A stretch of DNA of 64,000 nucleotides, taken from Actinernus sp. WN-2022. Lineage: Eukaryota; Cnidaria; Anthozoa; Actiniaria; Actinernidae. The stretch lies in the NCBI GenBank assembly GCA_030867875.1, contig JAOWCC010001501.1:15095524-15159523 (forward strand). The letters are read 5' to 3'. The notes beneath the pieces were generated by a model. The model was not told the origin of the DNA. It saw only the letters and a list, made by a program, of their open reading frames with translations, and searched no databases. Below, piece by piece: positions 11,701 through 21,160 of the stretch (position 1 is its first letter; each line of letters begins with the position of its first letter). A program made the translations under genes and the position numbers.

Positions 11701-14700
11701 GACAATAGGATCATGTCCATGTATCCACAAGACATATTAGCTAGATTGACAGTATAGGAAAGATATTTTTAATTATCCAAGTAGTGCACATGTATGTTTG
11801 ATAACATACATTAATTTTGTACAATGTAAAAATACCTTTTGTTGAATATCCACAACCAAATCCCTTCCTTTTGGTTTAAAATCTACTTTTAAGGGAACCC
11901 TAACCTGCAAAAAGCAAAATAGTCATTCTTATTTAATAGCTCTAACACAGAAAATCAATAAGGAAAACAGGGGGAAAATAGACGACAAAAAGATAACCCA
12001 TGCAAGCCAAACATTTTTGTTCGGGTCTCACCCACTCGCTTCCCGCCGCTCGTTGCCTGTGCCTCACCCACTCATGCTAAGTAATTTTGTGTCCTTATCT
12101 GAGAAGAGGTGAAGGTCTAACCATTTGTAATTTGAGAACAAAGTTTGTTTCACAAAGAAAACACCTTCTACTAAATTATTTTTATACATCTCCAAGTGTT
12201 GGTCAGGATTGGATTTGAACCTTGACCTCCTGCACATCAAGCTGGCACTAAACCACTGAGCTAACTATACATTGACGTAAAGATTTATGTAACAAGTACG
12301 GCACTGAATGGCATTGAGATGGAGCAGGTTGTATTGTTATATTGCTACTAACAATAATTATTGATCTCATACAATGTACATGTAGGTCGAAACATGAAAT
12401 TGGCCTAGCGCACGAAGTTGGTGTACACGACGAAAATGGAGAAAATTTAGACAAAATTTGTTTTAGAATTGCTGTAACTTTGTCGTTATTTAATTGAATG
12501 TTATTAAATTCCCACCACTCTAACCTTAGTTTGATGTAGTTTCTCGATTGTTAATCTTTATCTTCGAAAGGGGGAAGAACGTGGTGCTGAGAATAAAAAT
12601 ATCAACCGTTCTTAACAGAAAAATGTGAAAGCCACGCAACAAAAGCTCTCAATTTCAGAGGGAATGTTCATCGTGCAAATCGTGCCTTCCGGCACGCACA
12701 ATCTCCATTTTGCAAATGATGCAAATCACGCACTTTTCGCATCGCGCACTTTTTGCCTTTTTTGCACTTTTTGCTATCACTTTGCCAATAAATATATTTA
12801 CATCAATGCGAAACCATTCATTTTATCACTTAAATTTGAGTGTTAACATTGAATGACAAGATTATGACTTAAATGTATATCCAACAAATGAATGGTTTTT
12901 AATGGCTAGTCAGAAATTTTATTATTGCTTTATGCAAATTTTGCTATCTTTGTGATCCAATGGAAATCAGCCTTAAAATGTGCACAGATCGACCATCACA
13001 ATGCAATGAAGTTCATTAAAGTTAAACTCCAGGACACTAGAATCCAAGAAATATTATATGGTAACTCCAAGAAAGACCTTTGAGTTGATCTTTTGCACGT
13101 GCCAATCTAAATTGTCTGTGATGTCACAATACTAATTGAGTTGTTTACAACTTCCACCTTTGAAGAATTCCCACAGGGGTTGAATGGGCTCGCAGTCTTT
13201 ATGTAAATCAAGCTTAGTTTTTTTTTCAGGCTAAACATAGGAAGTGTTTTTTTCTTTGGAAACAAAGACGTTAAGTTTTGGAAGTACCATGCAACACCAT
13301 AAATGAGAAATCTTTGATACAAAACGAGGGTTGATATCACCTGCTTTATTTTGCAAGAGCTGTACTTGGGAGTTTATAAAATACAAGCAAAAAAGCCGCT
13401 ATGTTTTAAGGTGAACATTTTTTACTTTCTGTTTGTATTGTACAGACATGTCAGCCTACGATTACAATCTACTAAGGGCCAGCTGTTTACAAGGAGATAG
13501 GGTTACCCTAGCACTAGGGTCAAAGATAGCCCGGGTTTACAAGCAAAATGATTCAGGTAGGGTTACCCTACTGCCCAGGTCAACTCAATGCAAGCCAGTT
13601 GAAGTCTCTTTTTCAAATATATTATTCATTTAAAAAGCTGTTTCTTATGAAATGTCATACTAATGAATGAAAACATGTGCTACTAATATTACTCTTCCAC
13701 TTTTCTTTCATTTTTATCCGGTTCAAACAGATCTGTGGAAGTGATTTTGATTTTACTGATTTTTTGGTAGCCTGTGAACCGGTAGGCTCGTGGCCGCCAA
13801 AATCATTCAAGCAACATGGCAGACATGGCGGATTTTGGTGGATTAACGTCAATTCTTCTTTCTGTGGTGCCCTTTATTGCAGCTGTCTAGTATCCTAGAA
13901 TGTTGTTATATTACCTACTAATTGCTAGAGAACTTCAGAAACTTGTAATGTGAAATTTGGCTCTAGAATAGAGTTGACCCGGGTAGGCGAGTTGAGTTGT
14001 CCTGCCTGCTTGTAAACACATCACTAAAAATAAGAGGAAATGACCCAGCGCTAGCTGGGTAACCCTATCTCCTTGTAAACGGGCCCTAACTCGGGCACGA
14101 TTTGCATGATTTGCGCCATGGAAAAAGTGTGCGATTGGCGCGATAGAAAACGGGCACGATTGGCGTGATGGAAAAAGTGCGCGATTGGTGCGAAATGCGT
14201 GATTTGCGCGATCAAAGGCAAAAAAGGCATGACGAAATCTTGGAACGAGTGGTTTTTTTTCAACATTGATTTTTTTGTAACGCTAGTTTTGGACTGATAT
14301 TTCTTTTGAAGAAAGCATAAAGTACAAGAAAACCACAACGTTTTGTGGCAACTTTCAAGTGCACTTCACCTCAAAGTACATATTTAAATTTTCTTCTCCG
14401 ATATTTCTTAAACGATAAAAAATCATTGCGATGTGGAGTAAAAATCGGGTGGAAAATGGCGAACTTTTTCATTTGTTTTTTTTTTACAAATAAAACCATT
14501 TTCGAAAGTATTTTGCTCGTTTTTCTGTGCACCTGGACTGAAGTTTTATTTTCTGAAGTCCTAGGGTTATAGGATGTTTAGATTGAGAAAAATAATAAAA
14601 CGTAGCGTTAGAATTTTATGTTACGCTCGTGTATACCAACTCCGTGCACAAGGCGAATTGTCCTTAGGAAGGGAGATGTCTAGTAATTTCCTCCAATGTT

Positions 14701-17700
14701 GATTATGAAGCAAATCATACGTTTGGAACCTTATCACTTGTACCTGTTTCATAGCTTATTGTTTTTGGCTGTTCATACTGGTTGGAAGAGAATTTGCTCA
14801 TAGAATGGAAAGAAACAAAGACTTTCTACTACTTTTATTTCAGAATATTTTAATTTATACCTAGTGTTTCCTTCTAAAACACACAGGAAAATCATCCTAT
14901 GTGAGGGAGGCTCAATGCTGCAGAACAATGGATTTCATCATATTTTTAAGCCGATCAATAGATCCTTTGCATGTGACGTCATCAAAATTCTAAAATCTAA
15001 ACTCTGAGATATATGAAGCTGTTCTTTTAATATGATTTAGATATCGGTATTATCAGCATTCTTCGAAAAAATTACGTCAATACGGTGATTTGTTTTAGAG
15101 TTACAGTACTTTGAATTTTGTGACAGCCCAGGTCAGCGTGTTTCCTAAATGTCAAGGAAATCCATATATTTCGGACAATTTCAAATTTTAGACTTGATAA
15201 ACCTTTAAAAGTGATATCTAAAGTGTTTTGAAGTGAATGCTAATCATATTGATGGGAAAACAGCTTTATTTGTAGAGTATGTTTTTGGCCGCCATCTTGG
15301 ACGTGTACTAAAGCTGTACATCAACATGGCCGCCGCATACTAATTACACTAAATTGTTCGAATATTATTTGGCCGACAGCTCGGTTACGAAGTACTCTAT
15401 TGCTGCGAAATTTCGGTCATTTCTATATTTTTACCTGCTCTATACACAGCATTAAAAATATTTTACTAATATAAGTTTTTTCTTGAGGCAATTTTTTTTG
15501 TGACGTCAATGCAAACGATCAATACTTAATGAACTGATCTCAACTATTTTACACTCACCTCAATTTCACTGAGAGTCTGGGGAAAACAAATAAAAACAAA
15601 ATGTTAGCTTCAAGCAAGCTGAACTATGTTCTGGTGTCAATGATTAGCAGGGTCCTGGCTTTGATCAGCCCTGTGTTTGTTTCAGGTCCTATTAGAAATT
15701 CAGAGTTAGAAATTCAGTATTAACTCGTGTTCACACTTCGAAGAGTTGTTGTTTTATTGAACACTGCTGTTTGTGTTTTAACTGACTAATATTAGACATT
15801 AAACACTTCAAAAATAAACTTCTCCAGACAGCCTACTAAATGTACATGTACATGTAGCAAACATTTATTCGTCTCTGTGACTATTCTCCACACTTTGATG
15901 AGTTACATTCTTTTATTGCCATTTGTGTGTTTAAACTGACTTCAAAAATAAATTTATTGAGACAGCGCCTGCTAAAATGCAGGGAACGTTTATTCGGTTC
16001 GGTGTATTCTCCTTGGCTTTTACACTTTGTAGTCTGAGTTGTGTTCTTTCATTGAACACTGCTGTTTGTGTTTGAGCTGACTACCGGTAATTAGACATTA
16101 TCAAACACTTCAAAAATAAACTTCTTCACCTCGATTTGAGTCGTCGATTATGAAAATCCCTCGATGGCTAGCCACCAAACGGCTTTGAGCCATTGACAGC
16201 TAGCCACCAAATGGCTTTGAGCCATCAACTGCTAGTCACCAAATGGCTTTGAGCCATCGACAGCTAGCCATCAAACGGCTAGCCACACGGCATTTACCAT
16301 CGATGGCCTCCAACCTCCGACAATTAGCCGTCACATTTTGGTGGCTCTGTGCCACCAATGGTTGCAGAACTCTTGAGTGGTCAACTGTAGGTATCCAGGG
16401 TTAGAAGAAAAAAGACATTAAAGCTTGCATACAGCATACATGTATATGTACTGTACGCACCTGAGTCCATTTGTAGTTTGGTAAATCTGCTCCATTGCCA
16501 GCATTTGGTTTTAATTTTCCTTTCGCATCCTCATCTTCATCTTCCTCTGCTTTTCTATCTTCATCTTCAGTGGGCTGAGGGGAAAATGTGAGTAGTAAAC
16601 TATATTTATTAACAGTGTAATAAAAATAGAAGTTGCTCAGACTTAATCTTCAGGAAAAAAGATCTACTATCATTATTAAACTGATAGATATGTTAAATAT
16701 GTTGGATAAATATACAATCATGTATAACATGTATATATTTTTAACACTGATGTGTTGGAATAAGGAGACCTTCAACTTGAAAACAATAAGTGCAAGAAGT
16801 AAATATTGTAGCTGCAGTAATTTTAATAAGCCAAAGTTTAGACTTTTATGAAGACTGTTTAATTCAAGAGGGCTCTCTGACTTTGGCTTCACTGAAAATT
16901 GTACTAGATTTCCATTCAGTTGTCAACTAGAAGGAAGTCTAGCCCAAGTTCTGAAGTACCACTCTTAGTCAAACCACTCTTAGTCAAAATTTCATTTTGA
17001 CTAAGAGTGTTTTTTTTTCTCCCCAAAGTCTGGGTGCGGCTTGTACGTGAACCTTTTCAGATTTAAGACGTTTGTGTGAGATATCCAAATATGATTGAGA
17101 CAGGTCTTATTATTGATAGCATAGAGTTCAAAACTTTATTCTATTTGGTGGCTTCTACATTTGTAAAGAAGCCATTTTGGTTGGTACTGCCTTGTGCACA
17201 GCATGGATTCTATTGGTCTTCCAATTCACTTCCTGTCTCAAACTTGTTGTCTCGTATATCTCATCTCCCACATCTGCATCATCGAACACTTCGTCATCTT
17301 CGGTGCTGTCGACTGCATTGTAAATGCTGCATACCTGGAATGACTTCCGAATCATCTCGAATCATATCAAAACTGTTTTCAATCATTGTCTCGTTCGCTT
17401 AGTTTTTTGCTTCATGATAAGGGACTGGTCAAAGTATAGGGGTGTGGTATATTTCCTAAAAGTTTTCAAATTGAATCCAAGGTAAGATCCGTAGCCTAAA
17501 GTGGGGGTGCGGCTTATAAATGTAGGCAGTCTTTTACGGTAATTGTTAGTAATAATTAGCAAAATTATCACATAGATCACCTGTTCATTCTCTTTTTCTT
17601 CAGTAGCTTCCTGTTCCCTTTTTTTCTTTAGCTCTTCCTCTTCTTCTTTTATTCTTTTTGCCTCTTCTTCTGTAACTTCCTGTATTCTAGATTCTTGTTT

Positions 17701-20700
17701 TTTCTCAGCCTCCTTTTTGGCTTTTGCAGCTCTTAGAGCATCTGCTTCCTTTCTTTCATTCTCCTTTTTCTGCCGATGTTAACAAAAAGTGGAATTGATT
17801 ACAATAAAAAGATGATAGGGTAACTACACAACACATATTATACATTGTACAAATTGCACAAACTAATTAACTCATTAACTGAGGCCTAGTATGAATTTGT
17901 TGTATTTTCGAAAAACATTTAGCAGCTCTAGTATCATTAGTAGTAGTATTCTTAGCATCATCATTCATTTTAATAAGTTCAATTTAGTAATTTGAAGTTT
18001 GTTAATTTATGAAGTTATTGCATTTTAAAGTATTCTTTAAGTTAGCAATTTTTAGTATCGTAAATAGATGTACAGTTAAATTATTCTTAGTAAAGTAGAC
18101 ACCCCAGCCTTGTGCTTTATTAAAGTGCAATCATGTTTAAATAATTATGCAATCTATCTACATTGTACATGTATCTATCTATAATACTTCTGCAGCAGTC
18201 TACAAGGGACTTTGAAGCTCTACATGTATATGCACAGAAAATGAATGATGAGAAAAAAGGGGAAAGGAAATAAACTTTTAAGGTAACACATGCAAGTAAA
18301 AAATGATGGCACTGCATGTGCCCATCCAAAGTCAGTCAGTGAATAATAATTTGGCAAAGTTAGTGGGGATCTGAAAACTACAGTATGTCGACAAATAAAA
18401 TAAAGGTAATTTGTATCACATGGCAGTCAGATCTTATCAGCTATGAGATCACAGCTTAAGCTCACCACTCTTTTGTTGTGATCATCACTCTGCCACATTT
18501 AAGGTCATCCAAAAAAGTCTCGAACCTGTTATACGTGTACACATGTACATGGTATCTAATCCTACTGTCGTTAAATGTATATTAATTGTGGTTCAAGTGC
18601 AGGGAAAATTAAACCAGCTGTTTGAATGAACTAGAGCAACAACTTGCCGATATTCACTGAACTTTCATCCAATTTGTGTAGTTCTCTTGATTTATGATTT
18701 ATCTGTTTTACCACTCAAAGGTGGACATGCAGCCTTAAAGCCCCTCTATGGAGGTCTCCGAGGGCCTATGATTTATTGTCCTTATCCAAGAAGATGTGAA
18801 GGTCTAACCATTTGCAGTTCATGACAAAGGCAGTACCTTCTACTCAGTTATTTTAAGTCCCTGAGTGTTAGTCTGGCCAGGGTTTGAACCTGCGACCTCC
18901 CACATGACAGACCAGAGCTTAACCACTCAGCTAACCGGAAGGCGGTTTTATACATTGTATTCCTGTTGCTTTCATCTTTTTCAAAAAGCCAAAAATTTGG
19001 GTTGGTCAGACAATGAAAAACAGAAGAAAGTTGGGACGGCCTAATCAGGCATTTGTGAAAACAAAGTTTGCAGGTTTACTATTTTACTAACCTTGAGTGC
19101 ACTCTTCTCACATTCACGGAACTTCGTCAACACAATCCTCTCTGCATTCCCCTTGTCTCCACCAATGAAGAAGTCTGTCTTCCTTTCCAGGAATCCAAAG
19201 AATTTGTCCAATAGCTACAATGTAGAAATGACAAAAGAGTAAGGATGAATAATAATTAGTATTGACAAAATGTGCGCACAGGGAATGGACTGCAGAATAC
19301 CACAAATGCCATTATCACTAAGTAAATGCATACTTAAGCAAGTGAGATAGAGCAGGTTTCAATTGACTGTAGTAAAACCAAAACCAAAGCAATTACAATG
19401 AACAAATCACAAACTAAAGTGAATACCCATTGGTTTCACTGGCATGAGAAATCAACCAATCAGGAGGAAAAGTATGGTAAACACAATCATGGATTGATGG
19501 CGTGACGGCCCAAAACCACGATTGGTTTTACTCTGGAATTTGATTTGCTGACTGATTACAAAATATTTTCACATCCAATAGAAAAGCTAAGTAAATGCAA
19601 AACCAAAGCAATCACCGAAAACTTTTGAGACTCAATTGAAACCTGCTCTATTCATTTATCTACATTTACTTGGGAACTTCTTTTTGAAAAAATGGTTAGG
19701 GCTTTTAAACATTTGAGATTGGCTATTTTATTATGATGTATATTTACAAGTCTAAGACAGGGTGGCACAGTTGATATTGATAATCAACAGCTAATCGATG
19801 AAGCAAAGTTTTGTGACCATATCGACTGGAATTGATTACTATCGATTTCATAGATAGTCAGGTTTTTGTGTTGTGTTTGCCTCTCACCTCTGGCCTGAGG
19901 TTTGATTCCCGGTCCTGATGTCAAATGTGAGTTGAGTTTGTTGGTACCTTTAGTTAACCCTTGCTTCAAGAGTTTTTCTCCAGGTTTTCCAATTTTCCTC
20001 CCTCCTCAAAAACCAACCCAAATTCCAATTCAACTTGGAGTTCCGCGGAATACTTAAACATAAGCCTCTCGCTTGGGAGACCCCGTAATGGCTTCCTGTA
20101 TCTTTGATGCAAAATAAGCCATACATGTATCATTGGTACTGTATATTGGGCCACAAATGTCTCCCTAACTTCAAAAGGGCAGCTCTGGGACTGTTTGACG
20201 AAGCAGCATATTGTTATACAGACTTTGTTTTCTTGCTCTAACTTGATTCAATGGTAGAAACCCTAGGCACCAATCAAACGTAATCAATGACCATTTGTTT
20301 CGACTATCGATTGATCATAATTTGATTGACCAATACCAATTGATATCAATCAGCTAATTTTATTGATTTATCGATTAGATTTCCCATCATCGACTTTACT
20401 GATTGGCTACTCCGGGTGGAATTGATTGGTGCATAATAAGCTACATGTACATGTATGTAAATTGGGATCCTAAAAGTATTAAACTTATAAAGCCTAAAGG
20501 CTAAGGCTACAAGATAGCTTAATAAGTCTAGCTAAACACACATATCCAGTGCTAAGTAAGCATCAACAACTTATAGCATAGTTTACTGTGAATTAATTAA
20601 AATACTCTAAGGCGTGAAAGAAAGTGTGTTCAGAAAAAAAACTGTGATCATTGGCCTGGCCTTGGCTTGGGCTTGATGTTTTGTCAAAGTTAAGTCTCTT

Positions 20701-20783
20701 CTTACCTCATGTATACCGCCTTCGCACTGTTGAGCCATTGCCATGAGCATGCCATCGAACCGTTCGGCATCTGAGCTACTCAT
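2714..20783 (-). CDS. NUDC: Nuclear distribution/migration protein NudC (12 coding exons)
   Basis: Orthologue of NudC, an Hsp90-linked cochaperone that stabilises dynein regulators. Exons, in transcript order: 20706-20783, 19092-19214, 17581-17769, 16461-16574, 15559-15576, 11836-11904, 11565-11624, 10888-10950, 5319-5402, 4712-4780, 4171-4220, 2714-2764; all joins use GT/AG. The product is about 322 residues (human about 331). It shows the N-terminal [13 protein letters not shown] box, KTDFFIGG, a Lys/Glu-rich coiled coil (residues 68-130), the CS/p23-like domain opened by LPNYKWTQ (about 163-245), then [29 protein letters not shown] and a final [12 protein letters not shown]. Start chosen at 20783 ([10 protein letters not shown]); an in-frame ATG also lies at 20825. 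Every intron is phase 0 except the last (phase 2), and exon 12 appears to lack one base after KKFM, so the last residues shift frame as written. Introns carry three SINEs, a Harbinger-like MITE, a pogo relic and the 5631-9848 transposon. Confidence 0.93.
3783..4137 (-). mobile_element. tRNA-derived SINE, family B, copy 1
   Basis: On the minus strand the head is nearly a perfect tRNA: A box TAGCTCAGTTGGTAGAGC and B box GGTTCGAATCC (about 4075-4135). A body of about 220 bp follows and the 3' end carries GGCGCTATATAAAT, a tail seen in many invertebrate SINEs, then a T/A-rich run. It sits in the last NudC intron, sense to the gene. A second copy lies at 32577-32843. Confidence 0.82.
5918..8746 (-). 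CDS. DDE-type transposase-like protein, 942 residues, superfamily unassigned
   Basis: Intact 942-codon ORF, the only large protein of the 5631-9848 element, so most likely its transposase. The first 120 or so residues are highly basic (many Lys/Arg, e.g. [14 protein letters not shown]), fitting DNA binding or nuclear import. A cysteine-rich stretch follows (RRSCLCRKH ... [16 protein letters not shown]), which may bind zinc. The middle holds a plausible RNase H-like triad: [27 protein letters not shown], and [17 protein letters not shown]. Another Cys cluster follows ([15 protein letters not shown]). Similar proteins are, as I recall, repeated in cnidarian genomes, but I cannot name the superfamily. 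The catalytic assignment is inference from motif order. The lack of stops or frameshifts suggests recent activity or a young copy. Confidence 0.65.
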   Translation of the reverse strand: MKNKKEVSPNSNAEKMRKWREQKIAKKKSADKRYYEQNRVNKIAQVQERRKPKTGPKCVTRTSRQKDLNVDARKQLRREQDTNAEEKREKKRQQTRERVKRLREKRREELRQEPEAENSEHSEGSTSAATPAFKSRMAKSRALKKSVKALPKTPEKKAELLESISSSPRTRKILTKKGLVKSPEEIEETSALRALAADISEGAKHVKKSGSKETRAAYSALKTLAFGENVRKCKAKKSLSKLVNVGRRSISKAVKERRKILSGERKSWLYLERKTRRDAISQEVKELVFNYWTYDASRPTGDKKDIIRKRVAKKEYLEHAKHVLEKTQTDAYLDFTAQYPDVKIHQRKFESLKPFFIRAAREKDRRSCLCRKHVEAQIVFKDCMKFRKALCKKHGFADVVIPSRLTEAADLTLCEKATADQEYHKLKCLKRECGQCGVEKFTFLPEELSDDTDEQVIWKHYAYVATGKFISNGQEKKKIALITKQTKPKELFLFFRSLLQEYPHHSFMARWQRDQMDSLIDNIPLNEVLCVHDYSEGYSCRQQDELQSEYFDVAKVSLHITILYRHAVESIDGKISTEDDPYIIKEHLFVISDDDVQDYHSVHKAQELIVSYLEDDLKIKINKFHEFTDGCAAQYKSRHCVGDLSCCLSDYGFQIQRSFFETSHAKGEQDAAGSNVKQKVTQAVLRKTAMIRNAKDIKEYLENNFSTPSASTFASRTKAVGMARRVFFYVPTTGEGAVNRKRRDRTFKELKGIRKLHCVRTTPEQGRIFVRDRTCYCIGCISGEEETCCNREWMDEWREIKIERESSVATTRQAVEETEASLGDTAVRIADMAAKDSVVAIAAGDDPDYEYYLLKVTSDGLVDLDQAITDDYGCSFPRGSTVLKGNFFIRENIIDMTYKLDLKKTAFVLAGTVRQVCGELKRKRNQVYQVPLAVNEDIIASL
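8747..8998 (-). CDS. 83-codon ORF fused in frame, through one TAA, to the transposase
   Basis: This ORF ends in TAA immediately before the transposase ATG (stop at 8749-8747, ATG at 8746-8744), in the same frame. Its end, [19 protein letters not shown], is basic and resembles a continuation of the transposase N-terminus. It may be the true N-terminal part cut off by one premature stop, a small upstream ORF, or chance. No splice sites remove the TAA that I can see. Confidence 0.35.
   Translation of the reverse strand: MNQNQTQTKLHFAKVRFLFVYERVPEDCVTFPGYLRGVLMHFQGYNEKITASNAMRRGVALLDYTTRQKRARVSRAEQYFKDL
10645..10781. repeat. Imperfect inverted repeat (hairpin)
   Basis: Arms TTATTACACGAAGAGTTGTG (left) and CACAACTTTCCGTGTAATAA (right) pair with few mismatches around a loop of about 80 bp. 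It resembles a small MITE inside the NudC intron. Confidence 0.6.
12089..12268 (-). mobile_element. tRNA-derived SINE, family A, copy 2 (diverged)
   Basis: Same body and head as the 2150 copy: rc of GTCCTTATCTGAGAAGAGG, then a degraded B box and an A box (rc of CCACTGAGCTAACT). A short insertion interrupts the body near 12130-12160. It lies in the NudC intron at 11905-15558, sense to the gene. Confidence 0.72.
13476..14086. mobile_element. Harbinger-like MITE with TAA target duplication
   Basis: 611 bp. The left end GGGCCAGCTGTTTACAAGGA and the right end, read inward, GGGCCCGTTTACAAGGAGAT form inverted repeats that continue through ATAGGGTTACCC. TAA flanks both sides (13473-13475 and 14087-14089). 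A 3-bp TWA duplication with a GGGCC start is typical of PIF/Harbinger. There is no transposase inside, so it is non-autonomous. The TAGGGTTACCCTA motif is repeated within the left part. Confidence 0.78.
14093..14225. repeat. Degenerate GCGCGATTTG / GGAAAAAGTG tandem repeat
   Basis: About four loose copies of a unit of roughly 25-30 bp (core GCGCGAT, then GGAAAAAGTGCGCGATTGG). A related tract in the opposite orientation lies near 12700-12770 (CGCGCACTTTTTGCC), so the two may flank a larger repeat structure that includes the Harbinger-like MITE. Confidence 0.5.
14650..14920 (+). repeat. Dispersed repeat, inverted partner of 45525-45810
   Basis: This segment, ending GTGAGGGAGGCTCAATG, reappears as its reverse complement at 45525-45810, which begins with CATTGAGGCTCCCTCACATG. 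Shared internal landmarks include the strings for CAAATCATACGTTTGGAACC and CTACTTTTATTTCAGAATA. It is probably a non-coding transposable element family. Confidence 0.6.
15740..16135. repeat. Diverged tandem repeat, about 2.5 copies
   Basis: Copies of a unit containing GAACACTGCTGTTTGTGTTT and ACACTTCAAAAATAAACTTC occur near 15760, 15920 (partial) and 16055, spaced about 140-160 bp. Non-coding, in the NudC intron at 15577-16460. Confidence 0.6.
16167..16277. repeat. 32-bp tandem repeat, about 3.5 copies
   Basis: The unit starts GCTAGCCACCAAACGGCTTT and runs on to GAGCCATTGACA. It repeats at 16167, 16199 and 16231 with a partial fourth copy. Each unit contains the self-complementary words GGCT/AGCC, so hairpins can form. 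Confidence 0.8.
17155..17355 (-). pseudogene. C-terminal relic of a pogo/Tigger-like transposase
   Basis: The minus-strand reading [20 protein letters not shown] resembles the end of pogo/Tigger (CENP-B-like) transposases, where a V/IxxSFxxCGIxNAxDGxEDD motif follows the DDE domain. Only about 65 codons remain and no catalytic residues are present. Flanking strings GGGTGCGGCTTGTACGTG (about 17033) and GGGTGCGGCTTATAAATG (about 17506) look like subterminal repeats of such elements. It sits in the NudC intron at 16575-17580, near exon 3. Confidence 0.6.
18772..18943 (-). mobile_element. tRNA-derived SINE, family A, copy 3
   Basis: Minus-strand copy with A box GGTTAGCTGAGTGGTTAAG, B box GGTTCAAACC and the family body (rc of TTGTCCTTATCCAAGAAGAT). 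It lies in the NudC intron between exons 2 and 3, sense to the gene. Confidence 0.8.
19350..19651. mobile_element. MITE with AGAGCAGGTTTCAATTGA termini
   Basis: About 300 bp with inverted ends: left AGAGCAGGTTTCAATTGA, right TCAATTGAAACCTGCTCT. The motif AAAACCAAAACCAAAGCAAT follows the left end and its complement lies near the right end. A second copy of this family, at 25608-29390, has been split by the 25656-29228 transposon. This copy therefore supplies a paralogous empty site for that insertion. Confidence 0.75.
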
Positions 20784-21160
20784 TTTGGGAGCAATATTTC
20801 GGGAAATTCCACGAAAATCCACCAAAAATCACCGTAAGTTCAGCCGGAACACACGTGAAGGAAACACGTGAAGGAAAGAGAGAAGCGAGCTCTTGCACTT
20901 ACAGGCAAAACCGCTGGTAGTCTTGAGCCATGTGACACAGGGTACCCAGATTTTGTCACAATCTAAAATTAATAGAAATACTAAAAGTTCAGAGCACCTT
21001 TATTTAGCCAAGTATCATTAATACGACTTAAATAAAACGTATTCTAGCTGTTGATGTTTTAGTTGGAATAATATCAAAAATACTACAAGTTTAAAAGCCA
21101 TCTGAAAATATGGGCTCCCTGTGCTAAGCTCACCGCAAAGCCTGCCGGGATATTGCCAAG
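20784..21160. promoter_or_regulatory. Probable bidirectional promoter of NudC and the FBXW9-like gene
   Basis: Only 377 bp separate the NudC start (minus) from the F-box/WD gene start (plus). Two CACGTG E-boxes lie 13 bp apart at 20852-20857 and 20865-20870 within a small direct repeat, ACACGTGAAGGA. No clear TATA box sits at a fitting distance. A 188-bp element with CACAGG termini occupies 20936-21123, so much of the spacer is transposon-derived. Shared promoter use is inferred from geometry alone. Confidence 0.5.
20936..21123. mobile_element. Short inverted-repeat element with CACAGGGnnCCCA ends
   Basis: Left CACAGGGTACCCAGATTTT and right, read inward, CACAGGGAGCCCATATTTT form a pair. I see no target duplication. 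The terminal motif recurs at the ends of the 49928-51618 palindrome and inside the ends of the 25656-29228 element. Confidence 0.45.

Noticed and set aside
17383..17580. A 65-codon minus-strand ORF next to NudC exon 3
   Set aside because: It lies in the intron just 3' of exon 3 and partly in the pogo relic; no domain, and the exon's donor lies within it.
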